From Cellulomonas fengjieae (lineage in GTDB: Bacteria; Actinomycetota; Actinomycetes; Actinomycetales; Cellulomonadaceae), in NCBI RefSeq assembly GCF_018388465.1, contig NZ_CP074404.1, positions 1,922,001 to 1,986,000 of the forward strand: a stretch of DNA of 64,000 bases, given 5' to 3'. The position numbers and the translations under genes were made by a program. A model generated the notes under the pieces. It ran no database searches, was not told the DNA's origin, and saw nothing but the letters and a program-made list of their open reading frames with translations. Shown piece after piece: positions 25,363 to 32,988 of the stretch (within the stretch, counting starts at the first letter, position 1; each line of letters starts with the position of its first letter).

Positions 25363-27654
25363 ATGCCCGACTACGGCCACGATCTGGTGCTCGGCACGTT
25401 CCTCACGCCGTCGGCGGCGGACCCGCACCGCGTCGTGGGGCTCGCGCAGGCAACCGAGCACGCCGGGCTGGACCTGGTCACGTTCCAGGACCACCCGTAC
25501 CAGCCCGCGTTCCTGGACACGTGGACGCTGCTGTCCTGGGTGGCCGCCTCGACCGAGCGGGTGCACCTCGCCGGGAACGTGCTCAACCTGCCGTTGCGGC
25601 CCCCCGCGGTGCTCGCTCGGGCGGCGGCCAGCCTCGACCTGCTCTCGGGTGGCCGCGTCGCCCTGGGGCTCGGCGCCGGTGCGTTCTGGGACGCGATCGT
25701 CGCGATGGGCTCGCCCCGTCTGACACCCGGTCAGGGCGTCGACGCGCTCGACGAGGCGATCGACATCATCCGCGGCATCTGGGACGCCGCCGAGCGGACG
25801 CCCCTGCGGGTGCACGGGACGCACCACCACGTGGACGGTGCCAAGCGTGGCCCGTCACCGGCGCACGACATCCCGGTGTGGCTCGGCGCGTACAAGCCCC
25901 GGATGCTCGCCCTGGTCGGGCGAAAGGCGGACGGATGGCTGCCGAGTCTCGGCTACCTGCAGGACGGTGACCTGGCCGCGGGCAACGCGCGCATCGACGA
26001 CGCTGCGCACGGTGCCGACCGGGACCCGCGGGAGATCCGCCGCCTGCTCAACCTCGGGGGTGGGTCGTTCTCCGGCTCCGGGTTCCTGCAGGGCCCGCCG
26101 CAGCGGTGGGTGGACGACCTGCTCCCGCTGGTGCTCGACCAGGGCATCTCCGGGCTCGTGCTCAGCACGGACGACGCCCGCACGATCGCGCGGTTCGGCG
26201 AGGAGGTGGCCCCCGCCCTCCGGGAGGCCGTCGCCGCGGCACGCGCCTCGACGGGGACGTCGACCGGCTCCGTGCGCTCGCTCGCTGCGCTGGCGGCGCG
26301 CCGGACCGGGATCGACTACGACGCGGTCCCGGCGTCCCTGGTGGAGAACGCCGTGGAGCCGGGCGACCGTGACTACGGCTACGTCCGGTCCACCTACGTC
26401 TACACCGGCTCCCCCGGCCTCGTCCTGCGGCCTCGCGACGCGGCGCAGGTGCAGGAGGCGCTGGTGTTCGCGCGGGCGCAGGACGTGCCGTTCGCCGTGC
26501 GCAGCGGCGGCCACGGGATCAGTGGCCGGTCGACGAACGACGGCGGCATCGTGATCGACGTCGGCGCGCTCGACACCGTGGAGGTGCTGGACCGGGACCA
26601 GCGGCTCGTCCGGCTCGGCGCCGGGGCGCGCTGGGGCGACGTCGCTGTCGCGCTGCAGCCGCACGGGCTCGCGATCAGCTCGGGTGACTACGGGGACGTC
26701 GGCGTCGGCGGGCTCGTGACGGCCGGCGGGCAGGGTTTCCTCAGCCGCTCGTACGGCCTCACGCTCGACCACGTGGTCGCCGCCGAGGTCGTCCTCGCCG
26801 ACGGGCGGCTGGTGCGGGCCGACGCGGAGCACGAGCCAGACCTCCTGTGGGCCGTCCGGGGTGCCGGCGCCAACTTCGGGATCCTGACCGCGGTCGAGAT
26901 CCAGGCGGCCGAGCTCGGCGACGTCGTCTACGCGACCGTCATCTTCGACGCGACGGACACGGCGCCGTTCGTGGAGTCGTGGGCGGCCCTGGTCGAGTCC
27001 TCGCCGCGCGAGCTCACCAGCTTCCTGAGCCTGGTCCCCGCGCGCGGACAGGACCCGGCGGTCGGCTACGTCGTCCTCGTCTGGGCGAGCGACGACACCG
27101 CCGCGGCGATCACGTCGCTCGAGCGGTTCCTCGACCTGGCGCCGGTGCTCCAGCAGCAGGCCCAGCTGGTACCCTACGCGGCGACGGTGGTGGCCTCGCA
27201 CAGCCGGCACACCGGCGGCGCGGAGGCCACGACCCGCGGCGGCCTCGTCGAGCACGTGACGCCCGAGCTCGCCGCGCGGCTGGGCGAGCTGCTGGCAGCG
27301 CGCGACGCCGACATGCTGCAGCTGCGCGCGGTCGGCGGTGCGGTCAACGACCTCGGCCCGGCGGAGACGGCCTACGCGCACCGGACCCAGAACTTCTCGT
27401 TGCTCGCCACCGCCCGCGGAGCCCGCCGTGCACGGATCGACGAGTGGTGGGACCGGCTCGAGCCCCACCTGAACGGTGTCTACCTGAGCTTCGAGACCAA
27501 CCAGTCCCCCGCCCGCGTCGCTGAGGCGTTCCCGCCGGAGACCCTCGCGCGCATCGCGCGGCTCAAGGGTCGCTACGACCCGGAGCACGTGTTCGACGGC
27601 AACTTCGGGGTGGCGCCCCTCCCCCGGGCCGACGCGAACGACGTGCCACGATGA
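25363..27654 (+). CDS. Fusion of an LLM-class flavin oxidoreductase and a BBE-type FAD oxidoreductase
   Basis: 763 residues combining two enzymes that are normally separate. The N-terminal half (about 1-295) is a bacterial-luciferase-like TIM barrel (LVLGTFLTPSAADPHRVVGL; LDLLSGGRVALGLGAG), which binds FMN or F420. The C-terminal half (about 340-763) is a PCMH/berberine-bridge-enzyme-like protein: the FAD loop RSGGHGISGRS carries the histidine used for covalent 8-alpha attachment, and a BBE tail ends with YDPEHVFDGNFG. A second covalent cysteine is not evident. Substrate unknown; a two-flavin relay or channelled oxidation is possible. GAGAGGA precedes ATG 25363. Next gene starts 4 bp after the stop. 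Confidence 0.87.
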   Translation: MPDYGHDLVLGTFLTPSAADPHRVVGLAQATEHAGLDLVTFQDHPYQPAFLDTWTLLSWVAASTERVHLAGNVLNLPLRPPAVLARAAASLDLLSGGRVALGLGAGAFWDAIVAMGSPRLTPGQGVDALDEAIDIIRGIWDAAERTPLRVHGTHHHVDGAKRGPSPAHDIPVWLGAYKPRMLALVGRKADGWLPSLGYLQDGDLAAGNARIDDAAHGADRDPREIRRLLNLGGGSFSGSGFLQGPPQRWVDDLLPLVLDQGISGLVLSTDDARTIARFGEEVAPALREAVAAARASTGTSTGSVRSLAALAARRTGIDYDAVPASLVENAVEPGDRDYGYVRSTYVYTGSPGLVLRPRDAAQVQEALVFARAQDVPFAVRSGGHGISGRSTNDGGIVIDVGALDTVEVLDRDQRLVRLGAGARWGDVAVALQPHGLAISSGDYGDVGVGGLVTAGGQGFLSRSYGLTLDHVVAAEVVLADGRLVRADAEHEPDLLWAVRGAGANFGILTAVEIQAAELGDVVYATVIFDATDTAPFVESWAALVESSPRELTSFLSLVPARGQDPAVGYVVLVWASDDTAAAITSLERFLDLAPVLQQQAQLVPYAATVVASHSRHTGGAEATTRGGLVEHVTPELAARLGELLAARDADMLQLRAVGGAVNDLGPAETAYAHRTQNFSLLATARGARRARIDEWWDRLEPHLNGVYLSFETNQSPARVAEAFPPETLARIARLKGRYDPEHVFDGNFGVAPLPRADANDVPR

Positions 27655-27658
27655 GCCG

Positions 27659-28129
27659 ATGAGCACCGACATCGACGCCACCATCGCCCGCGTCGTCCAG
27701 CAGGAGCAGGACCTCGAGTTCGCCACGTTCGACAACGACGACGCGTGGCGGCTGGGCTGCCTGCTCGTCGAGCTCGCCCAGGAGCGGGCCCTGCCCGTCA
27801 CGGTCGACATCCGCCGCGGCACGCAGCAGCTCTTCCACGCCGCACGTCCCGGTACCAGGGCGGACAACGACAGCTGGATCGAGCGCAAGGTCCGGGTGGT
27901 GCAGCGCTTCGAGGAGTCGTCGTACCTGGTGGGGCTGCGGGCCCTCGCGAAGGGCACCACGTTCGCGGCGGAGCACGACCTGCCGCTCCAGCAGTACGCC
28001 GCGCACGGCGGGGCGTTCCCCGTGCGCGTGCGCGGCGTCGGCGTCGTGGGCGTCGTCACGGTCTCGGGGCTCCCGCAGGCGGACGACCACGCGCTCGTCG
28101 TCGAGGCCGTGACCGCGCACCTCGCCTGA
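27659..28129 (+). CDS. UPF0303 (HbpS-like, heme-degrading family) protein
   Basis: 156 residues. Single UPF0303 domain: VTVDIRRGTQQLFHAARPG, DNDSWIERKVRVVQRFEESS and a C-terminal strand-helix with VRVRGVGVVGVVTVSGLPQ. This domain occurs in HbpS, the heme-binding sensor protein of Streptomyces, and in many uncharacterised proteins. Starts 4 bp after the upstream stop, probably in one operon with the oxidoreductase fusion. Confidence 0.85.
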   Translation: MSTDIDATIARVVQQEQDLEFATFDNDDAWRLGCLLVELAQERALPVTVDIRRGTQQLFHAARPGTRADNDSWIERKVRVVQRFEESSYLVGLRALAKGTTFAAEHDLPLQQYAAHGGAFPVRVRGVGVVGVVTVSGLPQADDHALVVEAVTAHLA

Positions 28130-28236
28130 GCGGCTCAGGCCGCCGAACCGCCCACAGCCCGCCCGCCTGCGTCGACGTTCCCCAGCCCGCGTACGGGCGT
28201 CCGCGTCGTCCGCGTCGGTGCCGAAGGCTGCTCGGC

Positions 28237-28734
28237 ATGACGGAGCACGGGTGGTTCGGTGAGGGCTGGGACGACGACGGCACCGACGCGTGGGACGACG
28301 TGCCGTGGCGCGCCGACGGCCCCGACCACGACCTCCCCGACCCGCCCGGGTCGCCGTTGCGGTCGGCTGACGAGGCCCTCGCCGTCCTGCTCGACCTGGT
28401 GGGCCCGGAGCGCGCCGGTGCGCCCGCCCTGTGGTTCCTCCTCCTGGACGCGCAGTGCCGCACCATCCCCGTCGTGCTGCCGATCGTCGACGTGCCCGTC
28501 CGTGCGGACGAGGCGGTCGCACGCCGACTCGTCGGGGTGCTCGGGTCGGTGCTGACGTCCGACGCACCCGGCGGGTCGATCGTCGTGGGGCTCGTCCGCG
28601 CCACAGGTGGCGACCGCGGTGCGTTCGAGCTCCAGTGGGGTGCTGCGCTGCGCACCGCGGCCGACGACGCGGGTGTGCCCGTCTGGGCGGTGGTCGCGAT
28701 CGGCGAGAGCCGCGCGCGCGTGCTCGAGTGGTGA
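28237..28734 (+). CDS. Conserved hypothetical protein (actinobacterial type)
   Basis: 165 residues. The N-terminal 40 residues are very rich in Trp, Asp and Gly (HGWFGEGWDDDGTDAWDD). The rest looks like a small alpha/beta domain with repeated hydrophobic strands (LWFLLLDAQCRTIPVVLPIV; GGSIVVGLVRA; VWAVVAIGE), and the overall layout recalls RadC/JAB-like folds without their metal motif. No function assigned. ATG 28237 has GAAGG about ten bases upstream. The preceding 107 bp show no feature. Confidence 0.7.
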   Translation: MTEHGWFGEGWDDDGTDAWDDVPWRADGPDHDLPDPPGSPLRSADEALAVLLDLVGPERAGAPALWFLLLDAQCRTIPVVLPIVDVPVRADEAVARRLVGVLGSVLTSDAPGGSIVVGLVRATGGDRGAFELQWGAALRTAADDAGVPVWAVVAIGESRARVLEW

Positions 28735-28740
28735 GCGCCG

Positions 28741-29742
28741 TCAGGACGCCGGGCCGGGCGCGGCCTCGTCGATCGCCGCCAGCTGCTCGAGGGTCGGCTC
28801 CCAGGCGATCGACGCGACGTTCGCCCGCAGCTGCTCCGGCGTGCGCGCGCCCGCGATGACGGTCGCCACGGCCGGCTGTGCGGCCAGGCCACCGAGCGCG
28901 AGGGTCGGCAGGTCGATGCCCCAGCCGGCGGCCAGGGACTCCAGCGCCTCGATGCGGCCGAAGTCCGCCCGGGCGAGCCGCTCGGGCATGCGGGTGAGGC
29001 GCGAGCCCTCGGGTGCCGACTCGCCCCGCCGGTACTTGCCCGTGAGCAGACCGGAGGCCAGCGGGACGAATGGGATGAGGCCGACGCCCACCTGCTCGGC
29101 GGCCGGCACCAGCTCGGCCTCCGCGCCGCGGTCCAGCAGGTTGTACCGGTTCTGCGCGGACACGAACGGCGTCGTGCCGGCCGTGCGGGCGCTCCAGTCG
29201 GCGTCCACCACCTGCCACGCCGCGAAGTTGGACGAGCCGATGTAGCGCACCTTGCCCTCGACGACGAGCTCGTGCAGCGCGGCGAGCGTCTCCTCGATGG
29301 GGGTGACGGGATCGGGGGCGTGCATCTGCAGCAGGTCCACGTGGTCCGTGCGCAACCGCGTCAGGGAGCTCTCCACGGCCCGCCGCACGTAGCGCCGCGA
29401 CCCGCGCACGCCCCAGTCGGGACCGTTGAGACCGCGAGTGTCCATGCCGAACTTGGTGGCGATGACGACGTCGTCGCGGTGGCCCGCCAGCGCTGCCCCC
29501 AGGAGCTCCTCGCTCTGACCGGGCACCCCGCCGTAGACGTCGGCCGTGTCGAAGAAGGTGATGCCCGCGTCCAGCGCCGCTGCGACCAGGGCCGGGACGT
29601 CCTGCGGTGCCAGCGTGGCGCCGAAGGTGTTGCAGCCCAGCCCCGCGACCGAGACGACGAGGCCGCTGTCGCCGAGCTGTCGAAAAGACATGGGGGCGTC
29701 GATGCGAGAGGCTGGGGACACGGGAGCGGTCGAGTTGTTCAT
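28741..29742 (-). CDS. Aldo/keto reductase
   Basis: 333 residues, TIM-barrel NADPH-dependent oxidoreductase. Catalytic tetrad: D in FFDTADVYG, Y in the same segment, K in VVIATKFG, H in LLQMHAPDP. The cofactor site is at the C-terminus (TVIAGARTPEQLRANV). Substrate unknown; the sequence resembles YajO/Gfo-like general aldehyde reductases. ATG 29742 lies 7 nt after TAGGGT (29755-29750, minus strand) with no Shine-Dalgarno, so the transcript is probably leaderless. Convergent with the hypothetical gene, divergent from rbpA. Confidence 0.9.
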   Translation of the reverse strand: MNNSTAPVSPASRIDAPMSFRQLGDSGLVVSVAGLGCNTFGATLAPQDVPALVAAALDAGITFFDTADVYGGVPGQSEELLGAALAGHRDDVVIATKFGMDTRGLNGPDWGVRGSRRYVRRAVESSLTRLRTDHVDLLQMHAPDPVTPIEETLAALHELVVEGKVRYIGSSNFAAWQVVDADWSARTAGTTPFVSAQNRYNLLDRGAEAELVPAAEQVGVGLIPFVPLASGLLTGKYRRGESAPEGSRLTRMPERLARADFGRIEALESLAAGWGIDLPTLALGGLAAQPAVATVIAGARTPEQLRANVASIAWEPTLEQLAAIDEAAPGPAS

Positions 29743-29826
29743 CCGAGCAACCCTAGGCCTCTCCTCGCACGAACCGCGTTCACGAGACCTTCACGTCCTC
29801 CTGGAACACCGGAGGGCCGTCGGCCG

Positions 29827-29855
29827 TTGACACCGGTGGAAGTTCTCACTATCGA
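29827..29855 (+). promoter_or_regulatory. Promoter of rbpA
   Basis: Perfect TTGACA (29827-29832), 17-bp spacer, TATCGA (29850-29855), about 30 bp before the rbpA start. Best -35 in the window. Confidence 0.75.
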
Positions 29856-29885
29856 CGGCCGGACACCGGCACGGAGGTTCCCCAG

Positions 29886-30230
29886 ATGGCAAACCGGTCC
29901 CTGCGCGGCATGCGCATCGGGTCCCACAGCATGGAGACGGAAGCGGGCGTCGAGTTCGCCCCCCGTCTTCAGGCTCACTACGACTGCCCCAACGGGCACA
30001 CCATCATCCTTCCGTTCTCGGTCGAGGCCGACGTTCCGGTCGTGTGGGAGTGCCGTTGCGGCGAAGAGGCGCTGCTGCGCGACGCGTCGCGTCCCGAGGT
30101 GAAGGCCGGCAAGGCGCCGCGCACGCACTGGGACATGCTGCTCGAGCGCCGCACCGTCGGCGAGCTCCAGGAGCTGCTCGACGAGCGCCTCGACCTGCTG
30201 CGTTCGGGGAAGTTGCGCCGCAGCGCCTGA
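29886..30230 (+). CDS. rbpA: RNA polymerase-binding protein RbpA
   Basis: 114 residues. Recognisable by NRSLRGMRIGSHSMETE at the N-terminus, the zinc-ribbon-like core with YDCPNGH and WECRCG, the basic linker and the C-terminal sigma-interaction domain (WDMLLERRTVGELQELLDER). RbpA binds the principal sigma factor in actinobacteria and stabilises the open complex. ATG 29886 has GGAGG eight bases upstream. Its terminator hairpin lies just past the stop. Confidence 0.95.
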   Translation: MANRSLRGMRIGSHSMETEAGVEFAPRLQAHYDCPNGHTIILPFSVEADVPVVWECRCGEEALLRDASRPEVKAGKAPRTHWDMLLERRTVGELQELLDERLDLLRSGKLRRSA

Positions 30231-30235
30231 CGCAC

Positions 30236-31009
30236 TCAGCCTGACGAACGACGGAACGCTCCCGCCACATGGCGGGAGCGTTCTGCTATCCCCCACCGGG
30301 TGACGCTGAGCAGGGCCTCGACGACGATCGCGCGGCTCATCTTGGACTGTCCGAGCGCGCGCTCGACGAACGTGATGGGTACCTCGACCACGCGCGCTCC
30401 CGCGCGCACCGCTCGCCAGGCCATGTCCACCTGGAAGCAGTAGCCCTGCGAGGCGACGTCGTCGAGGCGGAGCCCGCGCAGCAGCCCCGCGCGGTAGGCC
30501 CGGAACCCGCCGGTCGCGTCGCGCAGCGGGATGCCGAGCGCGAGGCGGGTGTACGTGTTCGCCCCCCGCGACAGGACGTGCCGGCTGACCGGCCAGTTGA
30601 CGACGCTGCCGCCCGGGACCCACCGCGAGCCCAGCACCAGGTCCGCGTCGGCGAGCGCGGCGAGCAGCCGCGGGAGGTCCTCGGCGCGGTGCGAGCCGTC
30701 GGCGTCCATCTCGACGACCACGTCATAGCCGCGCTCGAGCGCCCAGGAGAACCCCGCCACGTACGCGGTGCCCAGCCCCAGCTTGCCCGCGCGGTGCAGG
30801 ACGTGGACGCGCTGGACGCCGTCCGCCGCGACCTCCCGCTCCGCGATCTTCTCGGCGAGCTCCCCGGTGCCGTCGGGTGAGCCGTCGTCCACGACGAGCA
30901 CGTCGGCGTCCGGGACGTGGGCGCGCAGGCGGTCCAGCGCTCCCGGGAGGTTCTCGCGCTCGTCGTACGTCGGGACCACGACGAGCACGCGCGGGGAGGT
31001 CTCGCTCAT
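30236..31009 (-). CDS. Polyprenol-phosphate mannosyltransferase (Ppm/DPM1 family)
   Basis: 257 residues, GT2 family. Transfers mannose from GDP-mannose to polyprenol phosphate, making the lipid donor for lipoglycan and glycoprotein mannosylation outside the cytoplasm. Motifs: VVVPTYDERENLPGAL, VVDDGSPDGTGEL, EMDADGSH (the DXD-like motif) and CFQVDMAWRA. No membrane helices, unlike the mycobacterial protein Ppm1, in which this domain is fused to an Lnt. Here the two are separate but adjacent, with a 4-nt ATGA overlap. Its last codons form the rbpA terminator hairpin. Confidence 0.92.
   Translation of the reverse strand: MSETSPRVLVVVPTYDERENLPGALDRLRAHVPDADVLVVDDGSPDGTGELAEKIAEREVAADGVQRVHVLHRAGKLGLGTAYVAGFSWALERGYDVVVEMDADGSHRAEDLPRLLAALADADLVLGSRWVPGGSVVNWPVSRHVLSRGANTYTRLALGIPLRDATGGFRAYRAGLLRGLRLDDVASQGYCFQVDMAWRAVRAGARVVEVPITFVERALGQSKMSRAIVVEALLSVTRWGIAERSRHVAGAFRRSSG
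30254..30283. terminator. rbpA terminator inside the 3' end of the mannosyltransferase gene
   Basis: Perfect 13-bp stem (30254-30266 with 30271-30283) and an ACAT loop, 24 bp after the rbpA stop and within the last 16 codons of the convergent gene. Confidence 0.85.
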
Positions 31010-32571
31010 ACGGCCGTCTCGATCCGGTCGGCGCGGCGCACCCGGCGCGCCCCGGCAGCACCGGCGAGCACCACGCACACCGCGAGGGCGTCGATGATCC
31101 ATGCGGGCCACGAGCCCAGCCGCGTTGCGGGCGTCAGCGTGTCGCGCAGGGGAAGGCTAGCCACCATCTGCTCCGCGGTGAAGAGGCCGGTCTGCTGGCT
31201 CACGACGCCGTTCGGCTCGATCACCGCGCTGACGCCCACGGTCGAGATCTGCACGGTGGCCCGCCCGTGCTCGATGGCGCGGATGCGCGACATCGCCAGC
31301 TGCTGCGTGGACTCGTCGGACACTCCGAAGGACGCGTTGTTGGTCTGCACCACGAGCACCTCTCCCCCGGTCCGCACCGCGTCGCGCACGATGCCGTCGT
31401 AGGCGACCTCGAAGCAGATGACGTCGCCGATGCCGACGCTCCGGCCGAGCCGCTCGGAGTCGAGCGGGACGTAGCCCGGTCGGTCGCCGGGCAGCATGTC
31501 CCGCGTCACCAGGTCGACCGCGGACGAGAACTGCCGGACGAACGAGCGGATGGGGATGTACTCGGCGAACGGCGCCGGGTGCTGCTTGGTGTACGTGGCG
31601 GTGACCCCGGCGCCGGGCTCCCACAGGACAGCGGTGTTGTAGCGACCGCCGCTGTCCGGGTACTGGACCGTCCCGACCAGCATGGGCGCTCCGACGGCCC
31701 GGGCTGCGCCGTCGATCAGGTCCGCGGCCCCCTGGTCGACCTGGGGGTCGATGTCGGTGCCGTTCTCCGGCCACAGCACGAGGTCCAGCTCGCCGGGTTC
31801 CACCCGGTCGAGCAGCGCCAGCGTGCCGCTCACGTGGTTGTCCAGGACGGCCTGGCGCTGGCCGAACGCGTCGAGGCCCGTGCCGGGGACGTCACCCTGG
31901 ACGGCGCCGACGCGCAGCGAGCCGCTCTGGGCCTGGGTGTCGAGCGGCACCAGCAGCCCCACCACGAGCACGGCCACGGCGACCGAGGCGGACGCGACCA
32001 CCTCGCCGACGCGCAGCCTCGGGGCCGCCAGCACCACCCGTGCGAGCAGCACGCCGACGACCACCACCGCGGCCGTCAGCAGCGGGGTGCCGGCCAGCGA
32101 TGCCAGCGAGGCCAGGGGCGAGTCCGCCTGCGAGAACGCCAGCCGCCCCCAGGGGAAGCCCCCGAACGGCCACGCCGCCGCGAGCTCCTCCGTGGCGACG
32201 AACAGGATCGTGAACACCGTGACCTGCAGCCCGACGTTGCGCCAGACCGAGTTGCCGCGCCGCGCCCAGCTCCACGCCGCGCCGAACAGGGCGAAGTACC
32301 CGGCCTCCAGGGTGCTGAGCGCGAGCCACGGCACCAGTCCGACGGCCTCGTCGGCCCACGTGATGAGGGGCAGGAACAACGCGAGGCCCCACAGGAACCC
32401 CACCAGGGCGTTCCAGCGCGCGCTGTCGCGGCGCAGGGCCAGGTAGAGCAGGGCGACGCCGACGAACGCGGTGCCCCACCAGCCGGGCGCCGGGAACGCG
32501 AGACGCGTCAGCAGCCCGCCTGCCACGGCCAGGACCACGGTCCACAGGCGGGCGGGTTCGCGGGCAAGCAC
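31006..32571 (-). CDS. lnt: Apolipoprotein N-acyltransferase
   Basis: 521 residues. The first half has seven or eight membrane helices; the second half is a nitrilase-like extracytoplasmic domain with the triad Glu (LWPENG), Lys (YTKQHPAPF) and Cys (VICFEVAYD). Completes lipoprotein maturation by N-acylating the modified cysteine; in actinobacteria often paired with polyprenol-mannose synthase. GTG 32571 chosen because TACCCT lies six bases upstream and length then fits the family; a separate promoter near 32800 would give a long leader. Overlaps the mannosyltransferase by 4 nt. Confidence 0.92.
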   Translation of the reverse strand: MLAREPARLWTVVLAVAGGLLTRLAFPAPGWWGTAFVGVALLYLALRRDSARWNALVGFLWGLALFLPLITWADEAVGLVPWLALSTLEAGYFALFGAAWSWARRGNSVWRNVGLQVTVFTILFVATEELAAAWPFGGFPWGRLAFSQADSPLASLASLAGTPLLTAAVVVVGVLLARVVLAAPRLRVGEVVASASVAVAVLVVGLLVPLDTQAQSGSLRVGAVQGDVPGTGLDAFGQRQAVLDNHVSGTLALLDRVEPGELDLVLWPENGTDIDPQVDQGAADLIDGAARAVGAPMLVGTVQYPDSGGRYNTAVLWEPGAGVTATYTKQHPAPFAEYIPIRSFVRQFSSAVDLVTRDMLPGDRPGYVPLDSERLGRSVGIGDVICFEVAYDGIVRDAVRTGGEVLVVQTNNASFGVSDESTQQLAMSRIRAIEHGRATVQISTVGVSAVIEPNGVVSQQTGLFTAEQMVASLPLRDTLTPATRLGSWPAWIIDALAVCVVLAGAAGARRVRRADRIETAV

Positions 32572-32988
32572 CCCAGGAGGGTACGTCAGCAGGCTGAGCC
32601 TCTCGTGACGAGGGGAACGTCCGCCGAGTCGCCCGAGGTCCGACCGACCGGCCCGCGTGTCCTTCGTACCGGTCGGCGTGCATGCGCACGGACCGTTGTC
32701 TACTGAACACGCGGGCCCGGTCGGAGCCCTGCCCCCCAACACTGCCCCCCAGGCCCGACGTCGTCGTGGGCATGTCGCAGCGGTGGATCTCCTGAGGAAC
32801 CTATCGAGATCCACAGAGGTGTCAAGGCGGTGACGACGCAGGTGAGGGTCGTCCGTGCAGGTCATCCACGCACCATCGGTCCCCTCTATCCGGTTCGGCT
32901 CGGCGTGTCGCCGGGTGTGTCGGCGGATCGGGTCGAAGCGGGCGGATCCGGTCGCCCTCGAGACGCCGAAACTTCACCCGCTCCCGGC
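32572..32988. promoter_or_regulatory. 417-bp non-coding region upstream of lnt
   Basis: No supported gene in either strand. It contains TACCCT adjacent to the lnt start (32583-32578, minus), the stronger lnt promoter at 32798-32825, and an 8-bp inverted repeat CCGACCGG/CCGGTCGG around 32643-32678, which may fold the leader. The last 160 bp up to the amidohydrolase stop show nothing recognisable. Confidence 0.5.
32783..32825 (-). promoter_or_regulatory. lnt promoter with palindrome across the -10
   Basis: On the minus strand TTGACA (32825-32820), 16-bp spacer, TAGGTT (32803-32798). GTGGATCTC (32783-32791) and GAGATCCAC (32806-32814) are perfect 9-bp arms that straddle the -10, with a 14-bp centre. 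The placement is that of a repressor operator. Confidence 0.6.
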
